DNA of 64,000 nucleotides from Geomonas oryzisoli (GCF_018986915.1 NZ_CP076723.1:1335501-1399500); one strand, 5' to 3'; counted from the first letter of the stretch, positions 26,679 through 37,096 are shown. Translations and numbers: made by a program. Notes: a model not told the origin generated them from the sequence alone.

Positions 26679-27308
26679 ATGGCCACCATTCTCTATGTCA
26701 CCGGTAACGTAAAAGCCGAGGCGCAGTCCCGCAGCCTGCTGCTCGGTTCCGAGTTCCTGGAGGAGTACCTGCGCCTGAACCCGCGGGACGAAGTCCAGGT
26801 GCTCGATGTGTACCGCGACAGCATCCAGCGCGTCGATCAGGACGTCCTCAACGCCTGGGCGCGTGTCGAGCGCGGTGAGGACCACGCCCTGCTCTCGGAC
26901 GAAGAGCGGCACAAGATCAACCGCATCTGGCGCATGGCAGATCAGTTTCTCAGGTGCGACAAGTATGTCTTCGTCACCCACAGCCTGAACCTGTGGCTGC
27001 CGGCGGAGTTCAAGATGTACGTCGATGCCACCTGCGTTCTCGACCGTACCTACCGGCTGACACCTTACGGCAGCGAAGGGATGCTGCGCGGCCTCCCCAG
27101 GAAATCCCTGCACCTGCACGCCACCGCGGCGTACAGCTTGGGCGGTGAGCGCGACCAGAGTGTCGTCTACCTGCGTTCTGTGCTCAACGTGCTCGGTGTG
27201 GCACATCAGGAAACGGTTCTGCTCAAGGGAGACGACCCGGAAACCGGTTCCTGGGAGGAATACGAAGCCGTCCGCAGCAAACTGCTGGGACTTGCCCGCC
27301 GTTTCTAA
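26679..27308 (+). CDS. Flavodoxin-fold NAD(P)H:quinone/azo oxidoreductase (AzoR family)
   Basis: 209 residues of the FMN-dependent AzoR type: ILYVTGNVKAEAQSRSLLLGSEFLEEYL at the N-terminus (FMN phosphate loop region), LNLWLPAEFKMYVDATCVLDRTY (the conserved P.xLKxWiD block), and a C-terminal dinucleotide-facing region. GGAAAGG precedes the ATG. Family members reduce quinones and azo dyes by two-electron transfer. First gene of the operon with a micro-membrane protein and an RND pump, regulated by the divergent GAF sigma-54 activator; detoxification of an aromatic or redox-active compound is the likely theme. Confidence 0.85.
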   Translation: MATILYVTGNVKAEAQSRSLLLGSEFLEEYLRLNPRDEVQVLDVYRDSIQRVDQDVLNAWARVERGEDHALLSDEERHKINRIWRMADQFLRCDKYVFVTHSLNLWLPAEFKMYVDATCVLDRTYRLTPYGSEGMLRGLPRKSLHLHATAAYSLGGERDQSVVYLRSVLNVLGVAHQETVLLKGDDPETGSWEEYEAVRSKLLGLARRF

Positions 27309-27322
27309 AGAGGAGACCGACC

Positions 27323-27454
27323 ATGCAACTCGTGCTGGCAGCGACATTTGTTCTGTGGGTCCTGGTGATCATCGTCGCTTTCAGCTCGCGTCCCGTGCGA
27401 CCCGTCGACGATGAAGAAAATAACAAGGAAAAGGAGCATCACAATGAAAGGTAG
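27323..27454 (+). CDS. 43-residue single-helix membrane protein
   Basis: MQLVLAATFVLWVLVIIVAF gives one strong membrane helix, followed by a basic Arg-Pro segment and an acidic/Lys/His-rich tail ending NER. AGAGGAG precedes the ATG. It lies 14 bp after the azoreductase and overlaps the start of the membrane-fusion protein by 11 bp in another frame, so translation of the two is probably coupled. It resembles in size and topology the small accessory proteins of other efflux pumps, such as AcrZ, but I see no sequence kinship. Real expression not proven. Confidence 0.6.
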   Translation: MQLVLAATFVLWVLVIIVAFSSRPVRPVDDEENNKEKEHHNER

Positions 27455-28670
27455 ATTCGAGACGGCAGTGAAGGCCGTTTGCCTGTCGGCAGTGGGAATT
27501 GCGCTGGCGGCATGTAGTGGCGAGCAACACAACAAGGAAGCTAAAGGGGATGCGGTGCCGGTGGTGGTGGGGCGGGTCCAGAAGGTCCAGGAGCGCGAGA
27601 TTATTTCGGTGAGCGGGACCGTCGCCACACCCAATGCACCGGCGACCCTCTCCTTCCTGGTGTCCGGAAAGGTGGTGTTCGTGGGGCCGCGGGAGGGTGA
27701 GTTCGTCAAGAAGGGACAGGTCCTAGCGAGGATCGATCCCACCGATTTCAACCTCTCCGTCAAAGGGGCCGCCGCCCAACTGGCCAGCAGCCAAGCCGCG
27801 CTGGAAAAGGCGACGAATTCGGCGCGCCCCGAGCACCTGGAGCAGGCGCGCATCGCCTTTGAGCGGGCCGAGGACGAGTACCGGCGCATGAAGATGCTCT
27901 ACGACTCGAAGAGCCTGGCGCCCAACGATTTCCAGAAGTACAAGGCCGCCTGCGAACACGCCAAACAGGAGTATGACCAGGCCAAGGCCGGCGGGCAGAA
28001 GGAGGACAAGGCGCTGGCGAAGGCAGGATACCACGAGGCGGCGGCCCATCTCGACGTGGCCAAAAAGGCGCTCGGCGATGCGACGCTGTACGCACCCATG
28101 GACGGGTACATCGCCAAACGTGCCGTGGAGCCGGGCGATACCGCCGCGGCCGGGCGTCCCGTTTTCGAGATGGTGCGCATGGACCCGATCGAGGTGAGCG
28201 TGGGCGTGCCGGAAACCGACGTGCACCTGGTGAGCGTTGGCCAGAAGGCTGACATCACTGTACCGGCCCTGCCCGGTAAGTCCTTCCAAGGGACGGTGCG
28301 TGTCATCAACGTTTCCGCCGACACCAATACCCGCACCTACATGACCAGGATCAGCGTCCCCAATCCGGAACATGCCCTCAGGGTGGGGATGGTGTCGGAG
28401 GCGACCATTCGCGGCGACCGGACGGTGTCCATGGTGACGCTCCCGGGAGACGCGGTGGTGCGCGACCCGCAGGGCGCGACTCAGGTGTACGTCTACTATC
28501 CGGACCAGAAGCGCGTCTACACCAAGCGGGTGGAGATCGGCGCGGCGGTCAACAAGGATATCGAGATCAAGGGCGGGCTGGACGGCAACGAGCTCGTCGT
28601 CCTGGCCGGACAGACGAAGCTGAGAAACGGCGCGATTGTGTCGGCAACGGAACAGGCAAGCCGGAAGTAG
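27444..28670 (+). CDS. RND efflux membrane-fusion lipoprotein
   Basis: 408 residues from the ATG at 27444 (AAGGAG upstream). Lipoprotein signal with Cys at about residue 24 (GIALAACSG). Then the barrel-sandwich hybrid (VSGKVVFVGPREGEFVKKGQVLARID), an alpha-helical hairpin (about 110-200), the return lipoyl half (DATLYAPMDGYIAKRAVEPGDTAAAG), beta-barrel and membrane-proximal domains. It bridges the inner-membrane pump to the outer-membrane channel. In this operon pump and channel are fused in the next gene, 24 bp downstream. Confidence 0.93.
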   Translation: MKGRFETAVKAVCLSAVGIALAACSGEQHNKEAKGDAVPVVVGRVQKVQEREIISVSGTVATPNAPATLSFLVSGKVVFVGPREGEFVKKGQVLARIDPTDFNLSVKGAAAQLASSQAALEKATNSARPEHLEQARIAFERAEDEYRRMKMLYDSKSLAPNDFQKYKAACEHAKQEYDQAKAGGQKEDKALAKAGYHEAAAHLDVAKKALGDATLYAPMDGYIAKRAVEPGDTAAAGRPVFEMVRMDPIEVSVGVPETDVHLVSVGQKADITVPALPGKSFQGTVRVINVSADTNTRTYMTRISVPNPEHALRVGMVSEATIRGDRTVSMVTLPGDAVVRDPQGATQVYVYYPDQKRVYTKRVEIGAAVNKDIEIKGGLDGNELVVLAGQTKLRNGAIVSATEQASRK

Positions 28671-28694
28671 GCCGGCTGGAAAGGAAAGAACAGT

Positions 28695-31600
28695 ATGACA
28701 CCGATAAAGTTTTCCCTTCGCTATCCCCCGGTCACCCTCATCCTGACGGCCATGGTCGTGTTCATAGGCATCCATGCCTTCCTGAAGATGCAGCGCACCG
28801 AGGACCCGACCATCACCATCAGAACCGGGCTCGTGGCCGCGATGTATCCCGGTGCGACCTCCGAGCAGGTGGAAAAACAGGTGACCAAGACCCTGGAAAA
28901 ACACATCTTCAAGTTCCCCGAGGTACGCAAGGAGAAGACCTATTCCACGAGCCGGCCCGGCGTCGCCATCATCAACGTGGAACTCGAAGACAGCGTGAAA
29001 AATTCGGACCAGTTCTGGGCCAAGCTGCGCCACGAGATGAACCTGGTACGCACGACCGAGCTCCCGGCCGGGGTGATGGGACCGGTGGTCGATTCCGACT
29101 TTGGCGACACGGTGGCCATGCTGGTCGCGATCCACGGCAAGAGGTACGGCTATCGCGAGCTCAGGGACTACGCCGACAAGATCCACGACGAGATGCGCAC
29201 GGTCCGGGAAGTGGGCAAGCTGGTAACCTACGGCAACCAGTCCGAAGAGGTCCTGATCACCGGGAGCCTGGAGCGGGTGGCCCAGTACTTCGCCGATCCG
29301 CGCCAGATCGTGAACGCGCTCAGGGAGCGCAACGTCATCCAAAGCGGGGGGCACTTCGAGGCCGAGCGCTCCAAGTCCCCCATGAGGACCACCGGGATCT
29401 TCAACACCGAGGAAGACATCCGTAACGTGCTGGTCGACGTTTCCAAAGACGGTCATCCCCTCTACATCAAGGATTTCGCCAAGGTGGAGCGGCGCTACCA
29501 GGACCCGACCTTCATGGTGCGCTACGACGGCGACCCCTGTCTCTTGCTCTCGGTTGAGATGCAGAAAGGGAAGAACATCGTGGAATTGGGCGAGCGGTTG
29601 GACACGGTATTCCAGCGCCTCAAGGTGCTCCTCCCTCCCGACGTGAAGCTGGACCTGGTCGCCAACCAGCCCGAGGTGGTCAAGGACCGCACCGAGAAGC
29701 TGAGCCACGAATTCCTGCTCGCCATCGTTTCCGTGGTCCTGGTGACCATCGTGCTGCTCCCCCTCAGGGTCGCCCTCATCGCCGCCCTGGCCATACCGGT
29801 CACCCTGTGCGGCACCCTCGGCGTCATGAACGCCTTCGGCATCGCGCTGCACCAGGTCTCCATCGCCGGCCTCATCATGGTGCTCGGCATCGTGGTGGAC
29901 GACGCCATCGTCATCGCGGACAACTTCGTCGAGCTCTTGGACCACAAGGTACCCAAAGCCGAGGCGGCGTGGCGCTGCGCCAGCGACGTCCTGGTGCCGG
30001 TTCTTACCGCCACCGTCACCATCATCGCCTCGTTTCTCCCTCTGCTGATCCTGACCGGGTCGGTGGGCGAGTTCATCATGGCGCTGCCGCTCACCGTGGC
30101 CATCGCCCTGGCGGTCTCCTTCATCGTGGCGGTATTCCTGACCCCGCTTTTGTGCCGGTTCTTCATCAAGAAGGGGCTGCACGACCACGATGCGGCGCAT
30201 GACCACACAAAGGAGAAGAAGAGCCTGCTCGACCTGCTTCAGGACAAGTACGGCATCTGGATCGGCACCTTCATGAACCGGAAATGGCTCGCCTTCGCAC
30301 TGGGCGGCTGTGCCTTCGTCTTCGGCGTGGCGCTCTTCGCGGTGGTGCCGCAGCAGTTCTTCCCTTCGGCGGAGCGCAACCAGTTCGTGGTCGACGTCTG
30401 GATGCCACAGGGGACGCGCATCGAGGCGACCGACGGGGTGATGGGACGGATCGAGAAGACCCTCGCTTCGAGCAAAGGGATCGCCCACTACGCCACCTTC
30501 GTGGGGCAGAGCGCGCCGAGGTTTTACTACAACGTCAACCCGCAGCAGCCTGACGGCGCCTACGGCCAGTTCATCGTCAACACCGAATCGGTGCAGGATA
30601 CTACCCGCCTGGTGCAGGAACTCCGTCCGGCCCTGGCCAAGGTGGCACCGGAGGCGATGGTGATCGTGAAGGAACTGCAGCAGGGCGCACAGATGGAAGC
30701 ACCGATCGAGGTACGCATCGCCGGGGACGACATCTCCGAGTTGAAGCGGCTCGGCGAGCAGGTGCAGGCGATCCTGGAGGGGATACCGGGCACCCAGTAC
30801 GTTTTCAGGGACTACTTCAACGATTCCTACCTGGTGGACGTCAAGGTGAACGACGAGCTGGCCAACCGACTGGGTATCACCGACGCAGGCGTGTCGCAGA
30901 CCCTGGCCGGCGCGTTCGACGGCGCCGCCGTCAGCACCTTCTGGGAAGGGGACCGCGCCGTCGATATCAAGCTGAGACTCGACCCGGCCTCCCGTTCCTC
31001 CTTCTCGGACATCGGCAACACCTATCTCAATTCCTACCTGACCCGGGCCCGGGTGCCGCTGCGCGCGGTCGCCACGCTGGCGCCCGAGTGGCAAACCGGC
31101 AGGATCGTGCGCAGAAACGGCGTGCACACGCTGACCATCCGTGCCTTCCCTAAGCCGAGAGTGTACGCCTCCGACATCCTGGAAAAGGCGATGCCCCGCA
31201 TCAAGGCCCTGGAACTGCCGACCGGATACCGGATCTACTACGGCGGCGAGAAGGACAACCAGGATGAGACCTTCCCACAGATGCTGGCGGCGCTCGGCAT
31301 CAGCCTGGTGGCGATCTTCCTGGTTCTCCTGGTGCAGTTCAGGAACGTCTCGGATCCGCTGGTGGTGATGGCCTCCATTCCGCTCACCCTGTTCGGAGCC
31401 ATCCTCGGGCTGGTGATCACCCACAATCCCTTCGGCTTCACCGCTTTCATGGGGCTCATCAGCCTGTGCGGCATCGTGGTCAGAAACGGGATCATTCTGG
31501 TGGATTACTGCAACGAAAAGGTCGCCGAAGGGGAGAGCCTGGAGCAAGCGGCACGGGAGGCGGGGGCGAGGCGTCTGCGTCCCATCTTCCTCACCACGAT

Positions 31601-33119
31601 GGCGGCGGCCGTGGGGGTTACCCCAATGATCCTGTCCCGGTCGAGCCTGTGGAGCCCGCTGGCAAGCGTCATTGCCTTCGGTCTCATCTTCTCCATGTTC
31701 TTCACGCTGCTGGTGGTGCCGGTGATCTACGTGGCGGTGAAGTCGCGGGTCGCCCGGCGCGCCTCGGTGCAAGAGGTCGCCGTAGCGGTCGCGCTGGCGG
31801 CGATGGTGCTGGTGGCAGGGGGGAAGGAAGCAAGCGCTGAGCCGCTGCGGCAGTCCCTGACGCTGTCCCAGGCCGTCGAGCTCGCCCTCAAGCAGAACTC
31901 GGTCCTCAAGATCGGCCGGGACAAGGTCGCCGAAACCGACCACAAGATCGCGTCGGTACGGTCCCAGTACTTCCCGCAGCTTACCAACAACACGAAGTTC
32001 ATGAGCCTGTCCGACAAGCAGCAGATCTCCATCCCGGCGGGGAGTCTGGGCAACGCGGGCGGCGAGCAGTTCCCCAACAGGGAGGTGAAGCTCAGCCAGA
32101 GCAAGTCCACCGTGCTGTACAGCGAGACCACCCTCGCGCAGCCGACCACGCAGCTCTTCAAAATCGGGGCCGCCAACGACATCGCCAAGGCGGAGCGGGG
32201 CATCGCCAAGGCGGAACTGTCCAGGTCGGAGAACGAAATTGTCCTTGCCGTGCACGAGCTGTACTATGCGCTGCTCGTGGCCGACAAGGAGCGCTCCGCC
32301 GCCCGCGCCTCGCTCGATGCGGCCCAGGAAAACCTGCGCGAGGCCGAGGACGGGGTGAAGGCGGGCAATGTGCTCGAGGTGGCGCTGACCGCGGCCCGGG
32401 CGGACCTGCTGCAGGACAGGCAGGCGCTCCTGGTCGCCGAGAACCGTACCTTCGACGTCACTGCGGAGCTTTGCGACCTCTTGGGGCTGCCAAGCGACAC
32501 TATCCTGGAGGCCACCGAGGCCGGACTCCCTGACCTGGTAAAACCGGCGAAGGAACAGGCCTATGACGAGGCGCGCTCCGGGAACGGCGAACTCCTCGCC
32601 GCGCGTGCAACCCTGGAGAAATCGCGCCACGCAATGCGCGCTGCCCGCTACGAATACATCCCCGACCTGACCATCTACGCCAGGCACGGCTATCAGGACG
32701 GCGCACCGTTCCTGGAAAAGAACGTGGGGATCGTCGGCGCGGAGCTGACCTGGAACATCTTCGACTGGGGCAGACGCAAGGCGGATATCGAGCAGCGTGC
32801 GGCCCAGCAGTCCCAGGCTGAAGAGAACCTGGCGCGGATCGACAAGCGGATCGGCATTGACATCGACAAGGCATTGCGCAAGCTGGAGCGTGCGCATCAG
32901 ATGGTGGAGGTGGCCCGCGAGGCGCTCTCCCTGCGCCGGGAAAATGCGCGCCTGAGCGAGAACCGCCAGAAGGCCGGCACAGTGACCGCGGCCAAACATG
33001 CCGAAGCCGTCGCCGCTCTGAAAAGGGCGGAGATGGACGAGTTGCAGGCCTCCCTGGCCTACCGCTTGGCACAGGCCGAGTTGGACCGGATCAGGGGCGT
33101 CCTCGCCACCAGTCGATAA
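28695..33119 (+). CDS. RND efflux permease fused to a TolC-like outer-membrane factor
   Basis: 1474 residues. Residues 1-~1025 are a full RND permease: 12 membrane helices, conserved GIVVDDAIVIADN in helix 4 with the proton-relay Asp residues, and a second half with FMGLISLCGIVVRNGIILVDY. Residues ~1060-1474 are a complete TolC-like domain (LTLSQAVELALKQN; IPDLTIYARHGYQDG; ELTWNIFDWGRRKADIEQ; long coiled helices to the end). The joint (1028-1048) is a hydrophobic helix ending ASA-E, i.e. an internal signal peptide with a signal-peptidase-I-like site at 1048/1049. One continuous frame, no stop or frameshift. Substrate unknown; the operon suggests a redox-active or aromatic toxicant. Confidence 0.92.
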   Translation: MTPIKFSLRYPPVTLILTAMVVFIGIHAFLKMQRTEDPTITIRTGLVAAMYPGATSEQVEKQVTKTLEKHIFKFPEVRKEKTYSTSRPGVAIINVELEDSVKNSDQFWAKLRHEMNLVRTTELPAGVMGPVVDSDFGDTVAMLVAIHGKRYGYRELRDYADKIHDEMRTVREVGKLVTYGNQSEEVLITGSLERVAQYFADPRQIVNALRERNVIQSGGHFEAERSKSPMRTTGIFNTEEDIRNVLVDVSKDGHPLYIKDFAKVERRYQDPTFMVRYDGDPCLLLSVEMQKGKNIVELGERLDTVFQRLKVLLPPDVKLDLVANQPEVVKDRTEKLSHEFLLAIVSVVLVTIVLLPLRVALIAALAIPVTLCGTLGVMNAFGIALHQVSIAGLIMVLGIVVDDAIVIADNFVELLDHKVPKAEAAWRCASDVLVPVLTATVTIIASFLPLLILTGSVGEFIMALPLTVAIALAVSFIVAVFLTPLLCRFFIKKGLHDHDAAHDHTKEKKSLLDLLQDKYGIWIGTFMNRKWLAFALGGCAFVFGVALFAVVPQQFFPSAERNQFVVDVWMPQGTRIEATDGVMGRIEKTLASSKGIAHYATFVGQSAPRFYYNVNPQQPDGAYGQFIVNTESVQDTTRLVQELRPALAKVAPEAMVIVKELQQGAQMEAPIEVRIAGDDISELKRLGEQVQAILEGIPGTQYVFRDYFNDSYLVDVKVNDELANRLGITDAGVSQTLAGAFDGAAVSTFWEGDRAVDIKLRLDPASRSSFSDIGNTYLNSYLTRARVPLRAVATLAPEWQTGRIVRRNGVHTLTIRAFPKPRVYASDILEKAMPRIKALELPTGYRIYYGGEKDNQDETFPQMLAALGISLVAIFLVLLVQFRNVSDPLVVMASIPLTLFGAILGLVITHNPFGFTAFMGLISLCGIVVRNGIILVDYCNEKVAEGESLEQAAREAGARRLRPIFLTTMAAAVGVTPMILSRSSLWSPLASVIAFGLIFSMFFTLLVVPVIYVAVKSRVARRASVQEVAVAVALAAMVLVAGGKEASAEPLRQSLTLSQAVELALKQNSVLKIGRDKVAETDHKIASVRSQYFPQLTNNTKFMSLSDKQQISIPAGSLGNAGGEQFPNREVKLSQSKSTVLYSETTLAQPTTQLFKIGAANDIAKAERGIAKAELSRSENEIVLAVHELYYALLVADKERSAARASLDAAQENLREAEDGVKAGNVLEVALTAARADLLQDRQALLVAENRTFDVTAELCDLLGLPSDTILEATEAGLPDLVKPAKEQAYDEARSGNGELLAARATLEKSRHAMRAARYEYIPDLTIYARHGYQDGAPFLEKNVGIVGAELTWNIFDWGRRKADIEQRAAQQSQAEENLARIDKRIGIDIDKALRKLERAHQMVEVAREALSLRRENARLSENRQKAGTVTAAKHAEAVAALKRAEMDELQASLAYRLAQAELDRIRGVLATSR

Positions 33120-33333
33120 CCCCGGCGGGGCCGCCAACTTGCAGAGACGGGGCTTGCGCCGTTGAAGTCGCTTGAAATGTTCGTCGTGATCGAGGGGGAT
33201 GATGGCCAGCACAGCTCACCGTGATGCGGTCAAACTTACAGTCTTGCAAAAAACTTCAGAATCCTATAACTTTGCGGCGCGACAATTCTCCCGGGCGGCG
33301 TTGTGGAACGGGCGCGCCAAAAGGATCACGATC

Positions 33334-34554
33334 ATGGGCATATTCGGCAAGCTGTTCGGCAAAGACTCTGCGCAGACAAGGGCCATCTCACCGGCCACGG
33401 CGACAACCTTACTGAGCGCGCTGTCGATGCACCTGCGCGGCGAGCTGGAGTCGGCGTTGGCGTCCTATGCCCGCATGGTGGCAGAGGACCCGAATGATTC
33501 CCTCGCGCCGTTCTTTGCCGCGGCCGTAAAGGCGCAAAACGGGGAGATGGAGGAGGCCGCGCAGGGACTGCGTGAACTGAGCAGCAGGATTTCCGAGACC
33601 GGCGAGAACATCTCCCGTGTCATCGTGGTCGAACTGACCAACCTGATGGCGGACGATCCCGTGACGGTGAGACGCCCCGCACTCAACGAGTTGCTGGTCT
33701 CCTTCGGCGATCTGCTCAAGAAGGAGGGGCAGACCCGCGAGAGCGCCGTCTGCTTCGAGATAGCGGCGGGATTCGCCCCGGACAACCCTCACGTGCTGCA
33801 CAAGCTGGGGGACACGCTGCACGACCTGCGCATATACGACTACGCGGAGTCCGTGCTGCAGGAGGCGCTCAAATACGCCCCTTATCACTTCGGTGCGCAC
33901 TACACCTACGCGGTGCTCCTGCAGGACCTCGGGCGCATCGACGAGGCCATCTCCCACTACGAAACCGCCGTCAAACTGGTTCCGACCCATGCAGCATGCC
34001 AGAACAACTTCGGTGCCGCGCTGCTGCGGGCCAACCGGCTGGACGAGGCGCTGGAGCATTGCAGCACGGCGCTGGAGCTGGAGCCCAACGCCCCGCTGGT
34101 AAAGATCAACCTTGGTTACATTTACCTGCTCAAGCAGGACTTCGCCGCCGCCCGCAAGAGCTTCAGCGGCGCCATCGAACTCAACGACCGGCTCGCCCCG
34201 GCCTACTTCGGACTCGCCTCCGCGGAAAAGGCTCTGGAGAGCGATCCGCAGACCGTCCGTGAACTGTACGAGAAGGCGATCGAGGTGAATCCCGCGATCC
34301 CCGAGGCTCACCATGCGCTGGCCAACCTCCTGGCGAGCCAGGACGACCCGCAGGCGCTCACCTACTACGCAAGCGCCCTGCAACTGAACAGCTCGCTGCC
34401 CAACCTGCGCCGCGACTACGGCTACGCCTTCCTGCATCTGGGGCGGCGGGACGAGGCACTGGAACAGTTGAAACTTGCGGTAATGCTGAACCCTGAAGAT
34501 TCCATCGCTCGCGATCTCCTCGCCCAGGCGCAGGGGGCACCAAGCGAAGCCTAG
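33334..34554 (+). CDS. Cytoplasmic TPR-repeat protein
   Basis: 406 residues from the ATG at 33334. No signal peptide. An N-terminal helix bundle (about 25-145) is followed by about seven TPR units (155-405, e.g. HYTYAVLLQDLGRIDEAISHYETAVKLVP). TPRs mediate protein contacts; no partner is suggested by the neighbours. The gene is separated from the efflux operon by ~215 bp and ends in a small terminator. Similar proteins with an N-terminal MGIFGKLFG motif are often peripheral membrane-associated, but this is inference. Confidence 0.8.
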   Translation: MGIFGKLFGKDSAQTRAISPATATTLLSALSMHLRGELESALASYARMVAEDPNDSLAPFFAAAVKAQNGEMEEAAQGLRELSSRISETGENISRVIVVELTNLMADDPVTVRRPALNELLVSFGDLLKKEGQTRESAVCFEIAAGFAPDNPHVLHKLGDTLHDLRIYDYAESVLQEALKYAPYHFGAHYTYAVLLQDLGRIDEAISHYETAVKLVPTHAACQNNFGAALLRANRLDEALEHCSTALELEPNAPLVKINLGYIYLLKQDFAAARKSFSGAIELNDRLAPAYFGLASAEKALESDPQTVRELYEKAIEVNPAIPEAHHALANLLASQDDPQALTYYASALQLNSSLPNLRRDYGYAFLHLGRRDEALEQLKLAVMLNPEDSIARDLLAQAQGAPSEA

Positions 34555-34557
34555 CTT

Positions 34558-34578
34558 CCGGGTCGATGACCCGGCTTT
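34558..34578 (+). terminator. Short terminator after the TPR gene
   Basis: CCGGGTC-GAT-GACCCGG perfect 7-bp stem followed by CTTTTA. Confidence 0.6.
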
Positions 34579-34607
34579 TATGTAATGACATTTGAAGGAG
34601 GTGTGTG

Positions 34608-35378
34608 ATGTATCGCTCGCTGTTTGTCCTTCTGCCACTTCTCGCTGCTTTCATGGCTGTTCCTGCTCTTGCCGAAGAATCTGAGGTAACAAAACCCGAC
34701 GTTCCGCTGTGGCAGCAGACGACGAAGGACGCCGCTCCACCCCCAGAGGTCAAGCCACAGGTGAAGCCACAGATCAATCCAGAGGCTAAGCCGGAAGTGC
34801 CGCAGGACGTCAAACAGGAAGCCAAGCAGGAACCCAAGCAGGAACCCAAGCAGGAACCCAAGCAGGAACCCAAGCCAGAAGTGGCGCAGGAAGCCAAGCC
34901 AGAAGTGGCGCAGGAAGCCAAGCAGGGTGCCGGGCAGGAAGCCAAGCAGGAACCCGTCCCCGGTCAGGAAGCGGGCAAGGGGGGCGGCAACGAGATAGAC
35001 TTCGGTACCATTGAGCAATACCGCCTCTGCATGGATTCCGAAGATCACATCAAGGACCTGCGCAAGATGCTGGAAGAGCACATCGCCCAGAACAACCTGG
35101 CGATGGGGGATATAAAAAAGCAGGCGGCTGCCCTGCTTGAAATGCAGCGCAAGCTGGTGATGTCGGACGACGCCCAGGTGGAAGACTTCAACAGGCGCAC
35201 CCAGGAGCACAACAAGGTGGTGAAAGCTGCCAACGAAGCATCCGACAAACTGAGGCTCGAACTCGATTCCTTCAACACCACCTCTATGCAGCACAATCAG
35301 AACTGCGCGGCACTGATCGTCAAGATGTCCGACCGCGACGCGGTGATCAAAGAGCGCACACCAACCCCGAACCAGTAA
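34608..35378 (+). CDS. Exported protein with Lys/Gln/Glu/Pro repeats and coiled coil
   Basis: 256 residues from the ATG at 34608, 7 bp after GAAGGAGG. Signal peptide ends near ALAEE. A low-complexity part (about 45-120) carries KQEP and KPEVAQEA repeats, then a coiled-coil-forming helix region (about 145-225) with two cysteines (CMD and NQNCAAL) that could pair. I do not recognise a family. A periplasmic tether or spacer is a reasonable guess. Stands alone between two terminators. Confidence 0.7.
   Translation: MYRSLFVLLPLLAAFMAVPALAEESEVTKPDVPLWQQTTKDAAPPPEVKPQVKPQINPEAKPEVPQDVKQEAKQEPKQEPKQEPKQEPKPEVAQEAKPEVAQEAKQGAGQEAKQEPVPGQEAGKGGGNEIDFGTIEQYRLCMDSEDHIKDLRKMLEEHIAQNNLAMGDIKKQAAALLEMQRKLVMSDDAQVEDFNRRTQEHNKVVKAANEASDKLRLELDSFNTTSMQHNQNCAALIVKMSDRDAVIKERTPTPNQ
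34824..34919 (+). repeat. Tandem repeats inside the Lys/Glu/Pro-rich gene
   Basis: Four identical copies of the 12-mer AAGCAGGAACCC (34824-34871) are followed by two identical copies of a 24-bp unit (34872-34895 and 34896-34919). Exact identity indicates recent slippage and likely length variation between strains. Confidence 0.9.
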
Positions 35379-35389
35379 TATTCCCAACA

Positions 35390-35416
35390 GGGGGACTTTC
35401 CCGGTCCCCCTTGCTT
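35390..35416 (+). terminator. Terminator after the repeat-protein gene
   Basis: GGGGGAC-TTTCCCG-GTCCCCC followed by TTGCTTT. Confidence 0.75.
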
Positions 35417-35518
35417 TACTCTCCCTGCTCCGCCCCCGACATTTAAAAAACTCCCGCCGGTATTCGAACTTTTTGATCTCAGTCAAGGCGCTCCTTCCGC
35501 AAACGCCTAACATCCGAT

Positions 35519-35534
35519 GTTACCAATCGGTAAC
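35519..35534. promoter_or_regulatory. GTTACC-N4-GGTAAC operator (regulator gene)
   Basis: A perfect 6-bp inverted repeat 10 bp before the start of the PAS-type sigma-54 activator gene. The same element recurs in front of nrfA (36905-36920), so it is probably this activator's own site, here for autoregulation. Confidence 0.7.
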
Positions 35535-35544
35535 AGGGGGTGTG

Positions 35545-36904
<1,360 letters not shown>

Positions 36905-36915
<11 letters not shown>

Positions 36916-36931
36916 GTAACGCCGCGTTACC
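36905..36931. promoter_or_regulatory. GTTACC dyad plus half-site upstream of nrfA (UAS)
   Basis: GTTACC-GGTA-GGTAAC (36905-36920) overlaps the regulator's stop codon, and a further GTTACC half-site is at 36926-36931. The dyad centre is about 120 bp upstream of the predicted nrfA start. Confidence 0.7.
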
Positions 36932-37006
36932 CTGCCGCCACGTTTCCCCTTTTTGCATCATCATCAAAAGAACGCACTTTCAACTGGTTGACGCTGTCCG
37001 CCGTCG

Positions 37007-37022
37007 TGGCACGCTCCCTGCT
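37007..37022 (+). promoter_or_regulatory. Sigma-54 promoter of nrfA
   Basis: TGGCACG-CTCC-CTGCT matches the -24/-12 consensus at all but one informative position, with GG to GC spacing of 12 bp. Predicted start near 37033. Further GTTACC-type half-sites at 37026-37031 and 37040-37045 lie just downstream of this start. Confidence 0.85.
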
Positions 37023-37096
37023 CAAGGTAACCCCAGAAAGTTACCCGGGCCGGCGGCTGCTGCGCACGGCGGGAAATCAGACTGGAGGAGAATGTG

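Noticed and set aside
27723-33212. A very long minus-strand open frame (over 1800 codons) opposite the RND operon
   Set aside because: It is the mirror of the GC-rich real genes, which have complete families on the plus strand; the translated product is His/Arg/Gly-rich and has no domain.
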